The notes beneath the pieces are model-generated. The model did not search any database, had not been told where the DNA came from, and saw only the letters and a program-made list of their open reading frames with translations. From NCBI GenBank assembly GCA_022036555.1, contig CM039119.1, positions 5,022,001-5,086,000 of the forward strand: 64,000 nucleotides of DNA. Direction: 5' to 3'. Below, one piece after another: positions 10,345 to 19,954 of the stretch. This DNA is from Microstegium vimineum (taxonomy: Eukaryota > Streptophyta > Magnoliopsida > Poales > Poaceae). A program made the position numbers and the translations under genes. Numbering within the stretch: position 1 is the first letter of the stretch; the number at the start of each line of letters is the position of its first letter.

Positions 10345-11788
10345 CATCATCCCTTTGTACATATCCTCGAACGCGACTCCCACCGCCACGCGCGTAACAT
10401 GGTCGAGCCACGCCCGAAACTCCTCCAGGTGCTCCCACTCTCCGAGCTCGGCTTGATCATCGAGCTTGAAGAAGGTGTGCCCTGGGTCTCTGGGTCGGGC
10501 AGCTCGAGCACCTCCTTCCCCCAGAGATCACTGGAGCGATCGACCCTCCCCTTCACCTCTTCCATGATGGACTGACCCATCTCGAGGGTACCCCCGTGGG
10601 CCATCACCCGTTCTGCGAGGTTGGGGAAGTAGGTTGCCCACTCAAGCTGGGCGATCCTGGCCTCGAAGCGGTCTTGTAGGGCCGCCATCGACCCCTCCGG
10701 GTCATCGCTTCGGGGTGGAGGAGGCCCCCACCGCGGGAACATTCCTGGGCAGTAAAGGAAATGCATGTTAGCTTCAAGCGCGGTGGGCTCGCCGCAATCG
10801 GACAGCACGTCCCCTCCCTCCACCTCAACCAAGCCAGGGGGCGGAGAACCTCGAGAAGACGGCTGCCCGACCACGAGGCGAGGCCGAGCAACCGCCTCGG
10901 ACATGACTACGTCCGGTGCGCCATTTCCCTTCAACGCCACAGCGGTCCCCTCCAGCTCAGGCCGGGGGGAGACCACCGTCTCCATCAACGCCACTGTCTC
11001 CACCACCGTCTCCGTCGTCGTCACCCTCTCCGCTGCGGGTGTCTCCTCGAGCTCCTTGGCCAGTCCCTCCTCGGCCAGGTGATGGCCCTCCTCGGGAGGC
11101 TGGTGGGGCGACACCAAGGTCCCCTCGAAGGGGGCCTCTACCAATGACGGTGCCTCCAGCGCGGCGCCATCCGCTCCCCCGCCCGACGAAGAGGCTGCGG
11201 GCGCCACGAGGGGTAGGGTCGTGGCGCGACCCTCCTCCTCATACCACACCGACTGCGGAGGAGGATGGCTCGACCGCGCACCCTCCTCTTGCCGCGCCTT
11301 CTCCTCACGCTCGAGCCGCTGGCGTGCCTCCAGCGACACGAGGCACTCGGGCCACCGCGATGGCGCCGACGGCTCCAGCGTCTCCTCTTCACCGGTGGCA
11401 GTCAGGTCGACCACCTCCACCTCTACGGAGGTTTGGGGCTTGACCCCCTCCGCCATGGCCGCCGCTGATGCCGGCCCTGCGCCTTTCGAGGCCGCCGACG
11501 CGCCCCCCCTCCGACGGGGCAGTGGGCACAACCTCGCCCGCCTCGCCGTTAGACCCAGTCGACGCGGAGGATCGACCCGCCTCTCCCGCCGCCCGAGCTC
11601 GCTCCGCGGCCGACTGTGCCTGCCCATGCTCTATCGCCTCCCACGCCCTGGCCGCCCACTCCACACCTGGGGCAAGGGTCAGAGGGGATAGGGCAGCAGG
11701 GCCGGCTCCGGCCGCCATCCTAGTCGTGGCCTCTACCCTCAGCTTCTTGGCTGGGGTGGGGGACGCGTCCTCCAACGAGCGCTTCACC
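10345..11788 (-). pseudogene. antisense gene, central low-complexity exon
   Basis: The exon starts after TCCTTCAG and opens with a basic KRSLEDASPTPAKKLR stretch that looks like a bipartite nuclear localisation signal. A Glu/Pro/Ser-rich disordered region follows, then a short conserved block ending KLDDQAELGEWEHLEEFRAW. The frame shifts near 11500 and 10495. The matching exon in element 2 (59629-60620) carries LDDQSELRRWESVEELRAG at its end. The long open frames on the opposite strand here are composition artefacts. Confidence 0.7.
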
Positions 11789-11872
11789 CTGAAGGAGTAA
11801 CGCATACGCGATGGTGAGCACAAGTCATAACTAGCACAAAGGATACTCGGGATCAACAGGGAAGCAACTTAC

Positions 11873-12670
11873 CCCAGCGGAATTAGGGGGGCCCGACCAG
11901 CGGACCTCGAGCCGCTCGGGGGCTTCTGCAAGGCACCCTGGGAGCCGCTTCTCCCTCCGGTACTGGACACGGTGGGGGCTGGTGGTGCTCCCGGCGCCGT
12001 GGTCGTGGCAGGGGTCGACGGCGTTCTCGTCGCCACAGTCCTGGGCTCCTCCAAGGCCGATGGGCCAGAAGCCCGTGCACTCGGCCGAGTACCCATCGAC
12101 GGCGTGCTCGACCGACCCCTCGACGGGGACCGCGACGAACGGCTACGCGTTCGCCGTGCCTCTTCACCTTGAGGAGCCGCGGGGCGCTCACCCCGTGACT
12201 CGATTCCGGCAGTCGGGGCCGACCTCAACGTCGACCCCCCTTCTCCTCCGCTACTGGTGGTCGCCCTTTGCTGCTCGGGTGCCGCTCTTTCTTCCTCGAG
12301 CCCTTGCTGCGGCTCAACCTCCTCCTCCTGCTCCTGCTCCTCTCCCTGCATAAGGACAATACCCATCAGGTCAAAAGCGATAGGCCTAACCCGATACCAC
12401 TACGCCATGCCATCGTTCTTAATAACCTCATCACTGCTCGACCCCTCGTCCTCATCCTCCTCTGAGGGGGACTCCTCCTCGGGGAGGCCGGCTTGCCTCT
12501 GCCGTGACTGGCGTTGGTCATGCTCCTCTCTCTCTCTCGTGCCTTTTTGCCCTTCTCCTCCTTAGCCTTATCTTTGTCTCTTTTGTCTTGCTCGGCCTGA
12601 AGGCGTCTCACCTGGGAGTCGTTCTGCTCCTCCTTCATCGGTGGTGGCGACTTCCGGAAGACGACGTTCC
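11873..12670 (-). pseudogene. antisense gene, charged exon
   Basis: The exon encodes a Lys/Asp/Glu/Arg-rich helix (RRLQAEQDKRDKDKAKEEK), an acidic stretch (GEEQEQEEEVEPQ) and an Arg/Ser-rich stretch (RSRSSRSPSRGRSS). One frameshift near 12400 separates the first and second parts. Compared with element 2 (GCAG before GGGAAT), the acceptor here reads CTCAA before GGGAAC, so the splice AG has become AA. That mutation alone would disturb splicing. Confidence 0.65.
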
Positions 12671-12757
12671 CTTGAGGAACACAAGGCGGTTAGGAGGTAG
12701 GCAAAGGAGACAAACAAGACGGACAAGAGGACATTGACAGAGAAAGAGGTGTTGTAC

Positions 12758-13654
12758 CAGCTGGACGTGGCCCTTGTCCGGCACCATGGGGATGCAGGCG
12801 ACGTGCTCCTCCTCAAATGCGCCGGCGAAGGAGGCGCGCACTCGACGGACCACCCTCTCGAGGGGCAGCTCGTCCCCCACGAGACGGCGCCCCGTGAGAT
12901 CCACCCCCGGGCGCATCTCGTCGAGGCGTAGCGGGCGAGCCATCAGCGGCATGACTCGCCGCTGGTGGAAGGCCGACGCGACGATCGCCGCCATGAGCCC
13001 CTCCCGCTTCAGATGGGAGATCGCGCTAAGCAAGTGCACGAGGCGTCTCTGCTGCTTCTACGGGACGCCGTGCTTCTAGTTGAAGGGTTTCGACTCAATT
13101 GTCCTCCCGGTGTAAGGGGGAAGCAAGACGTCGTCGTTCCTCAGGTAGAACCACCCGGAGTGCCACCCCAAGTGGCTCGACTTGATATTCACCGAGATCC
13201 ACTCCTCCGGCCTCTTGAGGCCAATGCTACAGCACCCTGCCTGGACCATCCTCCGACGGTCAGTCTCGGCCGGAGCATGGAACAGGCCCGCCTCGAACAG
13301 ATGAAGCCACAACTCCTAGTGCGGCTCCATCTCTAGGTACCCCTTGCACACGGCAGTGAAGACCGCCGTGTGGGAGACGCCGTTGGGGGAGAGGTGTTGG
13401 AGCTCTACGCCGTAGTGGTGGAGGATCCCCCGCAAGAGACAGTTGCGGGGAGATCCCAGCCCCGCCCGGTGGCTGACCACGTAACCCTCCGGTGGGTTGG
13501 GCTGGCGATCCGACTCCGGCAGAAGCATCCACTACGGTCGGTCCACCGAAGTGACGGGCCGGAGAAGGCCGCTCTCCACCAGATCTCCCAGCCGACCCAC
13601 GGTCGCCGTCGAAGGGAGCCAAGCATCGGGGCCGCGCAGGGTGTAGCTGGCCAT
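12758..13654 (-). pseudogene. antisense gene, first exon, gypsy-type transposon domain
   Basis: ATG at 13654. The reading shows LVESGLLRPVT, PNPPEGYVVS, LLRGILHHYGVELQHLSPNG, AVFTAVCKGYLEMEPH, then GWFYLRNDD and MARPLRLDEM. This matches the domain I know as 'putative gypsy type transposon' (PF04195-like), which is common in grass genomes in antisense of gypsy elements. The frame is continuous except for TAG stops at 13532, 13316, 13076 and 13058. Element 2 has the intact counterpart residue at several of these, for example Trp in EPHWDLW. The donor CTG/GTAC ends the exon at 12758. Confidence 0.8.
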
Positions 13655-13828
13655 GGCAGCGGGGAAGTGGATGCGCTCGGGTGCGGAGGTTAAAGGTGCG
13701 TTCCCAATCCTTTCTCTCCTCACTCGTGCGCGCAGAGACCGAGCTCAGAGGGCGACGAAGACGATGGCAAGAGGAAGGAGGCAAGGAAGGCAATAGCGAA
13801 CGTGAGGGAGCCGACCCCCCATCCTCAG

Positions 13829-13836
13829 TATTTATA
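13829..13836 (-). promoter_or_regulatory. TATA box of antisense gene, element 1
   Basis: TATAAATA on the - strand, about 175 bases upstream of the antisense ATG. The same box lies about 190 bases upstream of the homologous ATG in element 2 (62643-62650). Flanking blocks such as GCATTTAAT, GGATAAGGCG and AAAAAGGCGCGC are shared by both copies. This supports a dedicated antisense promoter. Confidence 0.7.
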
Positions 13837-14087
13837 GCGGGAAGCGCAAGGGGCGGATCCGTCAAGAAGGTAGGTAAATCTCTGCATTTAATGCACCTAC
13901 CTACCGCCCCCTCAGATTCCATAGGATAAGGCGCACCTGTCATGTCACCACACTCCTCGCCGCACCCTACGCCTGCTACGGTTGCAGTCGAACGGACACA
14001 TCTTAAAAAGGCGCGCTTACGGCGGACGACAGGCAATGATGGGCGTTATCTTCGAAGGTAAGCAACGGACGTCGACCCGTCCATTGA

Positions 14088-14241
14088 ACTCTCGAGGGAG
14101 CGAAGGCTGGCCCTCGAAAGGGTTTCGACAGCCGCTCTCGAGGAGTTCCTTCCTAGGGAAGTAAAACGGACTCCGGTCCACCCTCAAATCTCGAGGGGGC
14201 GAAGGCTGGCCCTCGAACAGGGTTCGATAGCCGCCCTCGAG
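14088..14241. repeat. two palindromic GAGGG...CCTC repeats, element 1
   Basis: Units at 14088-14142 and 14187-14241 begin CTCGAGGG(A/G)GCGAAGGCTG and end CAGCCGC(T/C)CTCGAG. Each unit can therefore fold into a hairpin of about 50 bases. The same unit occurs about six times at 62861-63986 in element 2. Confidence 0.75.
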
Positions 14242-14916
14242 CACCCGAGTTAGGGATGACCCAGGGGGAGCCAGTACGAAGCCCAGCTCGAGAACGAACT
14301 CTCGAGTCCCCCCGGGACATATCCGAGGCAAAACCCAGGAATACCTAACGATCCTGTGACGGGAGGCATTGAGCCACCAACTCTCATCGAACAGAGTTGG
14401 CACCTGGGTAACCCACGTGGTTTCGCTTAATGAGGACGCCTCAAGGCTTCTGTCGACCCCTGTCGAAGGGGGCACGAGTTCTCACTTGGATCTCCCCGTT
14501 ACCAGCTCACAGAGGACTTTGAGGCTCGTCCGAATGAGGATAGCACGATGCTCTTCGCCCCACAATCCGAGCACAAGGATCCGTGGGAAGGACGCCATGA
14601 GGTAGCAAAAGCCTAGCCACACGAGGCTCGAGGGCTAGACTACGCATGGCACCCCTCGACGAAAGAGGGTCGAAAACATTCGGAGCCTGGCAGATAGAGT
14701 TGACCCCTTGATGGGACACTATGACTCCAGTTAATATTAATCCCCTAGATAAGCCACGAATCAAAGCCCCCAGAACAGTTCTTAATCACTCCTCAGGGGC
14801 CTCGGGGGCTACCCCCGCGGGGTGCGCTCGCGCGCACCCCGCGAAGAATCGGACCTTTTACTAACTCTACAGATCATCCGCAAAAGCTCCTATACAGATT
14901 CTTCTTATCCGCATAG
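14242..14916. other. conserved non-coding 3' region of element 1
   Basis: No reading frame is convincing. Much of the stretch aligns by eye with 63420-63990 of element 2, including GGGACATATCCGAGGCA, GAGCCACCAACTC and ACCCCTCGACGAAAGAGGGT. It is part of the retrotransposon rather than host DNA. Confidence 0.65.
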
Positions 14917-14931
14917 AGGCTCGGGGGCTAC
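14911..14931 (+). other. polypurine-type tract before 3' LTR
   Basis: A purine-biased stretch, GCATAGAGGCTCGGGGGCTA, ends one base short of the LTR start. A tract at this position primes plus-strand DNA synthesis in LTR retrotransposons. Confidence 0.55.
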
Positions 14932-15144
14932 TGTCGGGTACAAAGGTAAGGGGTACCATAACCTGTGATAATCTAATGCTTAACACCCAGGCGAAATCCG
15001 ACCAGCCATTCGGTCAATGGGGGAAGGCCCATCAAGCGAAGGCCTACCCCACCGACAAAAATGACCAGTCATGGGCCGGCCCGTTACTGGAGAAATGGTG
15101 AGCAGGATCCGCTACGGAAGAGGGGTTGATCGAATCCCCCTCGA

Positions 15145-15336
15145 CCTCAACCCTCCGAGTGACGGAAGGGGGATCGATCGAAAGAAACTCTGCCTCAACC
15201 CCCCGAGTGACGGAAGGGGGATCGATCGAACGACCCTCTGCCTCGACCCCTCGAACGACGGAAGGGGGGTCGATCGAACGACCCTCGACCTCGATCCCTC
15301 GAATGACGGACAGGGGGTCGATCGAACGACCCGCGA
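15145..15336 (+). repeat. 48-bp tandem repeat, four copies, in LTR U3
   Basis: Units start at 15145, 15193, 15241 and 15289, each exactly 48 bases. They share a CCTC(A/G)A(C/T)CC start and a GATCGATCGA or GTCGATCGA core. The array lies about 550 bases upstream of the LTR TATA box, a usual place for enhancer repeats. Confidence 0.9.
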
Positions 15337-15888
15337 GCAGGAGGCTCGATCGACTTACCTACTCCCAGTATGGGGTAAAAGGGATCCAATGCGCCTACCT
15401 GCTCCCGCCTAACGCCATGGGTGCCCACTACCATGGTCAAATCTATCAACTCGCCGCCCATACTCGGACTCTCCGTCGATCGTGCGGCCACTGTAGCCAC
15501 GCCTCAAGTACAGAATCCAAAGGCACACCCTCGAGCCATGAACGGGACAGCCTTCGACCGTGTTTACAGGGGCGCGTCAAGGTCACGCAGGCCTCGACGC
15601 TCCTCGACCCGGGGGCTCAACCGTCACCTCCAACCACTCCGGCATGGGACCCGTCCCATCCGCCCCGTATCGGCTGCGGAGCTCGTACCCGTCCACTGGA
15701 GGCCGATCGTCCCACACCATGACGTTCGACAGCGTCCTGTCCGCTATCACCATGCCTTGAAGCACCGGAAGGACAGGAAGGCCATGCCGCTACAGCAATC
15801 GACGTCACATCGCAAGCATGGCGCCATGGACACGCCTCCCATGCCGCTACAGTCTAGGACCTCTGTACTCTCAAGCCTCCCCTTAGTC

Positions 15889-15895
15889 TATAAAA
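15889..15895 (+). promoter_or_regulatory. LTR TATA box
   Basis: TATAAAA in the context GTCTATAAAAGGGGAC, in the second half of the LTR. It would drive the genomic RNA from the 5' LTR copy. Confidence 0.7.
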
Positions 15896-16244
15896 GGGGA
15901 CGCTGGGATAGTAGGAGAAGAGGGGGATGAAAAAAAGAGGAGAGCGAACATCGGACATCTGCTCACACTCGCAACAACTTAAGGGCAACACTCGCGATAC
16001 AAACCACTCCTTGCTTAATCAACATCTCAAGCGATCAACCGAGTCACCTAGGATAGCCCGGCTAGCCTTAGGCCTCGACCCACCCCGGGCTCACCCGTGT
16101 GAGCCAGCTTGTACTCCCCCCTTACGAGCACTTCGGTGCGAGATAATACAGTACCCCTTCTCTTGCTGAACGTAGGACCTTCTTTACCCGAACCAGGATA
16201 AACTATGTGTTCTTCTTGCATCACATATGGGAGAGGGAGCACAC

Positions 16245-16250
16245 AATAAA
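16245..16250 (+). terminator. LTR poly(A) signal
   Basis: AATAAA lies 46 bases before the LTR end and downstream of the TATA box, as expected for the R/U5 part. Confidence 0.5.
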
Positions 16251-16296
16251 CAAATTCACTGGTCGGTGATCAACCCCCTGGGTCGAGACACCGACA

Positions 16297-17186
16297 ATAC
16301 GTACATAGTAAAAACTATGAATTTAAAAACATTAAAACTAGCTTACAATTTATAATGAAGGGAGTACGTATTAGTTACTAATGACCGTATTTTTTTTAAA
16401 GTTCAACCAAATCTCGTTCTGAATAACTAGTTTTAGCATGTGGCCTCTCAAACAGCTCATAACGGCCCGTTACAGTCAGCTAAATTATATACGAAGACAA
16501 ATAGTTGGACCTGCCTTAAACCGTATAACTACTATACGATTATATCTAGAGATTTAAAAAATCTTAGTCGAGAAAGCTTCCAAACATGCAACAATCGATC
16601 TTCTACTGTCTTTACGGTTGGCCAGCTTTACCATATATAGTACTCACGCTTTGGCGAGCTGTTTTGCAGTTGCAGGGTAATTAACCTCAGCAGATTGCAC
16701 GTGTGGTGGACAAAGGTGGCTTTCACAGACACGTGCACGTTCTTGCAGATGCCGACTGAATCCTACGAGTCTTTTCGACCTGCGGGCTCCACACTGATGA
16801 AAAAGCGTACCGTAATTAACCGAGAATGTCGTTTATCAGACCTCGTTTCCGTATTGTTTTTCGTTTATTAGCTGGTTCCGTTTCTAATTATTATTACGGT
16901 AAAAATGGAATTTCTAATTTCGGTACTTTGTATTTTCCACTGATGAATAGTTAAATTTTGATATCAAAGAAAATTTCCACTGATCCGTAATCAATTTCGT
17001 ATAGATGCTACCGACTGCTCCCAAGTTCCAACTACCGTTTAGCGGGGCTCCAAAATCCAACTTCTAGATGTATCAAGAGAAGACTTGGTGAAAAAAAAAA
17101 TCTATGCAACATCGTCACACCCACTTTCGTACGACACTACTAGCTTAATTACTGGCAGCTAATTATCCAATGGGATCAGTACTTGC
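16297..17186. other. intergenic AT-rich DNA, nothing recognised
   Basis: No reading frame, transposon end or RNA gene was recognised here. Confidence 0.5.
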
Positions 17187-17557
17187 ATACTGCACAGTGG
17201 CGGAGTCAGGAATTATCGTCAAGGGGGCGATAAAAAAAAGCCGACATGTAAAAACTAGGTGACACAAGGTTCCATATGGTGATTGTCGGGATTAATTTAT
17301 TGACTTTAACGTGTGCTGCCATATTCTTATGTGTATCTAGGATGTAAGAGTGTTTGAAACGCGAGAACTTTTTTTTTTCATGTTTCTACGTTTTCTCTTT
17401 AAAAATAGACTTCTGGAAATTTTGGTGGAAATCACGTGAAATTCTTGCGTTCCAAACAGATACCAAACACTACTTTTCATCGGTAAGTGACATGCGTATT
17501 AATGTCATTGTCAAGACGTCTAGAGTGACTTCGTAAGTTTTAAGCACTGACTTACAA

Positions 17558-17682
17558 CCTGTTCGCTTGGCTTTTCAGCCGGCTTAAATCCAGCTAGAAC
17601 AGTATTTTTCTCTCACAAGAAATCAGCCAGCAGTGCATAATTTTGTCAGAACAGTGCACAATCCTGCCAAACGAACAGGCCG
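17558..17682. mobile_element. MITE nested in hAT element
   Basis: Inverted ends CCTGTTCGCTTGGC and GCCAAACGAACAGG bound about 125 bases. The internal TTTTTCTCTCACAA block is shared with the MITE near 47762. No clear target duplication was found, so the superfamily (hAT-like) is tentative. Confidence 0.65.
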
Positions 17683-17749
17683 TTACTCTTTTCCATTACG
17701 ACAATTTTATAATTTTATTGTATTTTATATAATTTTACTATCTATAAGA

Positions 17750-17753
<4 letters not shown>

Positions 17754-17786
<33 letters not shown>
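17754..17786. repeat. (AT)n microsatellite
   Basis: Uninterrupted alternating A and T, in the inner part of the hAT element. Confidence 0.9.
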
Positions 17787-17788
<2 letters not shown>

Positions 17789-17918
17789 AGAATTCTATAT
17801 TTTCTCTTTTAATATAAATAAAAAGTATTAAATTATACTAGTAACTGTAGTTGTTACCAAATGTTAGGGGGGGCCTTGGCCCCTGCCAGCCTCCCTTGAC
17901 TCTGCCATTGATACTGCA

Positions 17919-18577
17919 TACGTAATGTACTAAACGCTAGTAAATTATTATGGAAAAAATGTAGTAGCTAGTATTGTGTTGAAAGTAGAACATATTACGA
18001 AAGAAGAAAATTGGCATCCGAGCGAGACTAGAACACGAGTGCATACGTAGGTCCGGCGTGCGATGCATAAGAGCCAGCCAATCCCGAATCTATTAGTTCA
18101 ATCGTTCATGTGTGTGGTGTGCAAGATGGGAGCGTTGTGCTCTTCTCGATCTCTCCGTATCAATAATTAATCATCTTCTGTTATCCTTATACACTATTGC
18201 TTGTCCTTTTTTAGTTTAAAAATAATTGAATAGTATTTTTGGTGAGACAATTTTATAGATATCTATACGTAAGTGTGACCCTACCAAAAATATGTTTGGA
18301 AATGCTTCTCCCACGTGGTTTAGGGAGCATGAACCGTAAGTCAAAGCCATTTTACCCGACTCCTATGAAAAAGACTCTGGCTCCTTCCATTGGACGCCAA
18401 AAGCGCTCCTTGATCTTGTTGGGTTTGGTGCGGCTATGTTCGGAGGAGCCGGAGCGGGAGCCGCACCAAACGAGCACTAAAGCACGAGATGGACTAACAT
18501 CGAATTTACTGAGTTACATTGATATGTCTGTGCGGACCAATTAATAAATCACCTACCATGAGTAGCAAAGCTTGAAT
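17919..18577. other. intergenic, with a possible MITE end near 18420-18480
   Basis: GAGCCGCACCAAACGAGC near 18460 resembles MITE ends, but no partner or duplication could be fixed. No gene was seen. Confidence 0.3.
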
Positions 18578-19590
18578 TACTACATAAAAACTTTGTAGAG
18601 GTGGCTAGGATGCCTCTACAGGCCAACCGTCTTTGCTCTTCTGGATTTATAGAGGCAGTTCTTCAGGCGTCTCTAAAAATCAGCTTTTGACTTTTGAGTC
18701 ATCTATAAATCGGATTTCAATAAAAGTTGTTAACTATGAAAATTTTATCACTTTTTGAGATTTACATCTTTAGTTTTTATCTTTTCTCCAACCGAGGTCG
18801 TTTAAAATATTTGAATTTCAAATGTGAGAAAGTCAAACATAGATTTTTCTATGCATAGATGATTACAAATGAAAACATTGTCAACTAGGATGTTGCATAA
18901 CTTTTTTAGATCTACAATTTTTATCTTGGTCATTTCTCCATCTGAGATCATTTGAATTTTAAATGTGGGAAGTTCAAATGTAATTTCTTATGCATAGATG
19001 ATTCAAATAAAAAGGTTGTCAACTATAATGTAGCTTAAATTTTGAGATCAACAACTTCTATTTTGATGATTTCTTCTTCTGTGATCATCTGGAAATTTTG
19101 AATCTCAAATGTGAGAATGCAAACGTAATTTTCCATGCATAGATGATTTCAAATGAAAAGGTTGTCAACTACAATGCATCTTAAAATTTTAAGATATGCA
19201 ACTTTCATTTTGTTCGCTTCTCTATATGAGATCATTGAATTTTAAGTGTGATAAATTCAAACGTAATTTTCTATGTATAGATAATTTCAAATGAAAAAAT
19301 GTCAACTATAATGTTATATAATTTTTCGAGAACTACAACTTTTGTTTTCCATCGTTTACTCGCTGAATTTTTTTTACAAGCGACTAGAAATAGAGCCACC
19401 ACTAAAAATCAATTCTCTAGAGATGATTGAAAATAGATCGTCACTAACAATAGGGATATTTGTAGAGGCTGCTCGTAACAATAGCTGCCTCTACAAATGC
19501 AGTTCTATAGGTGTCTCGATTTGGATGCTACAATATGGATGTCCCACCTCTAAAAAGCTCCGAACGCTGAAAATCAGTTTTATAGTAGTG
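18578..19590. mobile_element. CACTA-like non-autonomous element with internal repeats
   Basis: The right end reads TTTTATAGTAGTG, the complement of the CACTACTATAAAA ends common in grass CACTA elements. The left end reads TACTACATAAAAACT. GTAGAGG/CCTCTAC subterminal motifs occur at both sides. No transposase and no clear 3-bp duplication are seen, so the left boundary is tentative. Confidence 0.6.
18720..19340. repeat. diverged tandem repeat, about 140-bp period
   Basis: Four to five units share ATGCATAGATGATT, a GTCAACTA(T/C)AATGT block and AATTTCAAATGTGAGAA. The GCATAGATGA mark recurs near 18852, 18990, 19134 and 19273. The array fills the inside of the CACTA-like element. Confidence 0.75.
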
Positions 19591-19954
19591 GGTTGAACAT
19601 GAAAGGAGTGGCCACAGTATGATAAAAATTATAATGATAGGGTCGGATTAGTATATTTATTATATAATTTAAAGTGGTGAAATTAAGAGTTTCATTATCA
19701 ATTTCTCTACCTCAGGGGAGTGTGGTGGTGGTGGTGCATGGTGTGGAGGGGGGGTGTGGAGGGGGATGGACATGGCCACTATTTGACACTAACTAAGCTC
19801 CGACCCGTGTTACCACACACCCAAAATCAGGTGTACCCCTCAAAAAATTGACATGTCTTTTGTTTTCATCTAAAAAGGGACATATTCTAGATACATACTA
19901 CAGTACATGCACAAAGATGATACTGGCACGTGTCAGTGTTTGTAGTTTGATAGA
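19591..19954. other. intergenic, nothing recognised
   Basis: Low-complexity GTGGTGG and GGAGGGGG runs lie near 19720-19770. No gene or transposon end was recognised. Confidence 0.4.

Larger units (their letters stand above)
9085..13654 (-). pseudogene. antisense spliced gene of Tat element 1
   Basis: The gene lies antisense to the retrotransposon between integrase and the 3' LTR, as known for Tat-lineage antisense ORFs that carry the 'putative gypsy type transposon' domain. My model has five exons: 13654-12758, 12670-11873, 11788-10345, 10264-9625 and 9530-9085. The introns are 80-94 bases. Introns at 11789-11872, 10265-10344 and 9531-9624 have GT...AG ends, and reading phase is kept across 11789-11872 and 9531-9624. 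Six in-frame stops, all TAG, start at 13532, 13316, 13076, 13058, 9481 and 9316. Frameshifts fall near 12400, 11500 and 10495. The function of this protein family is not established. Confidence 0.8.
1..16296 (+). mobile_element. Tat-lineage Ty3/gypsy retrotransposon, element 1 (5' end off window)
   Basis: The order gag, protease, RT, RNase H, integrase is Ty3/gypsy. A second, archaeal-type RNase H after RT and a long antisense gene between integrase and the 3' LTR are features known from the Tat lineage (Grande, Cinful, RIRE2, Retand relatives). The 5' LTR, primer binding site and gag start lie left of the window. Gag is interrupted by a hAT element at 273-4138. Protein regions carry frameshifts and stops, so this copy is not autonomous. 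The 3' LTR ends at 16296. Lineage assignment is by recalled architecture, not by a tree. Confidence 0.85.
14932..16296 (+). repeat. 3' LTR of element 1 (1365 bp)
   Basis: It begins TGTCGGGTAC and ends CCGACA, giving the inverted TGTCGG...CCGACA termini. The same start recurs at 51925 in element 2. Inside are a 48-bp tandem repeat (15145-15336), a TATAAAA at 15889-15895 and an AATAAA at 16245-16250, which fit U3, transcription start and poly(A) signal. The 5-base duplication cannot be checked because the other end is off window; the five bases after the LTR are ATACG. Confidence 0.9.
17195..17910. mobile_element. non-autonomous hAT element with 8-bp duplication
   Basis: The ends are CAGTGGCGGAGTCAGG at 17195 and the complement-type TTGACTCTGCCATTG at 17910. 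They are flanked by an exact 8-bp duplication, ATACTGCA, at 17187-17194 and 17911-17918. No transposase is encoded. The element carries a nested MITE near 17558-17682 and an (AT)n run near 17754-17786. Confidence 0.85.

Noticed and set aside
10761..11691. Long + strand frames opposite the antisense gene
   Set aside because: High GC content leaves the opposite strand open. Exon borders and conservation support the - strand only.
15145..15336. Regular 48-bp repeats considered as a CRISPR-like array
   Set aside because: There are no unique spacers, the units are contiguous, and they lie inside a plant LTR.
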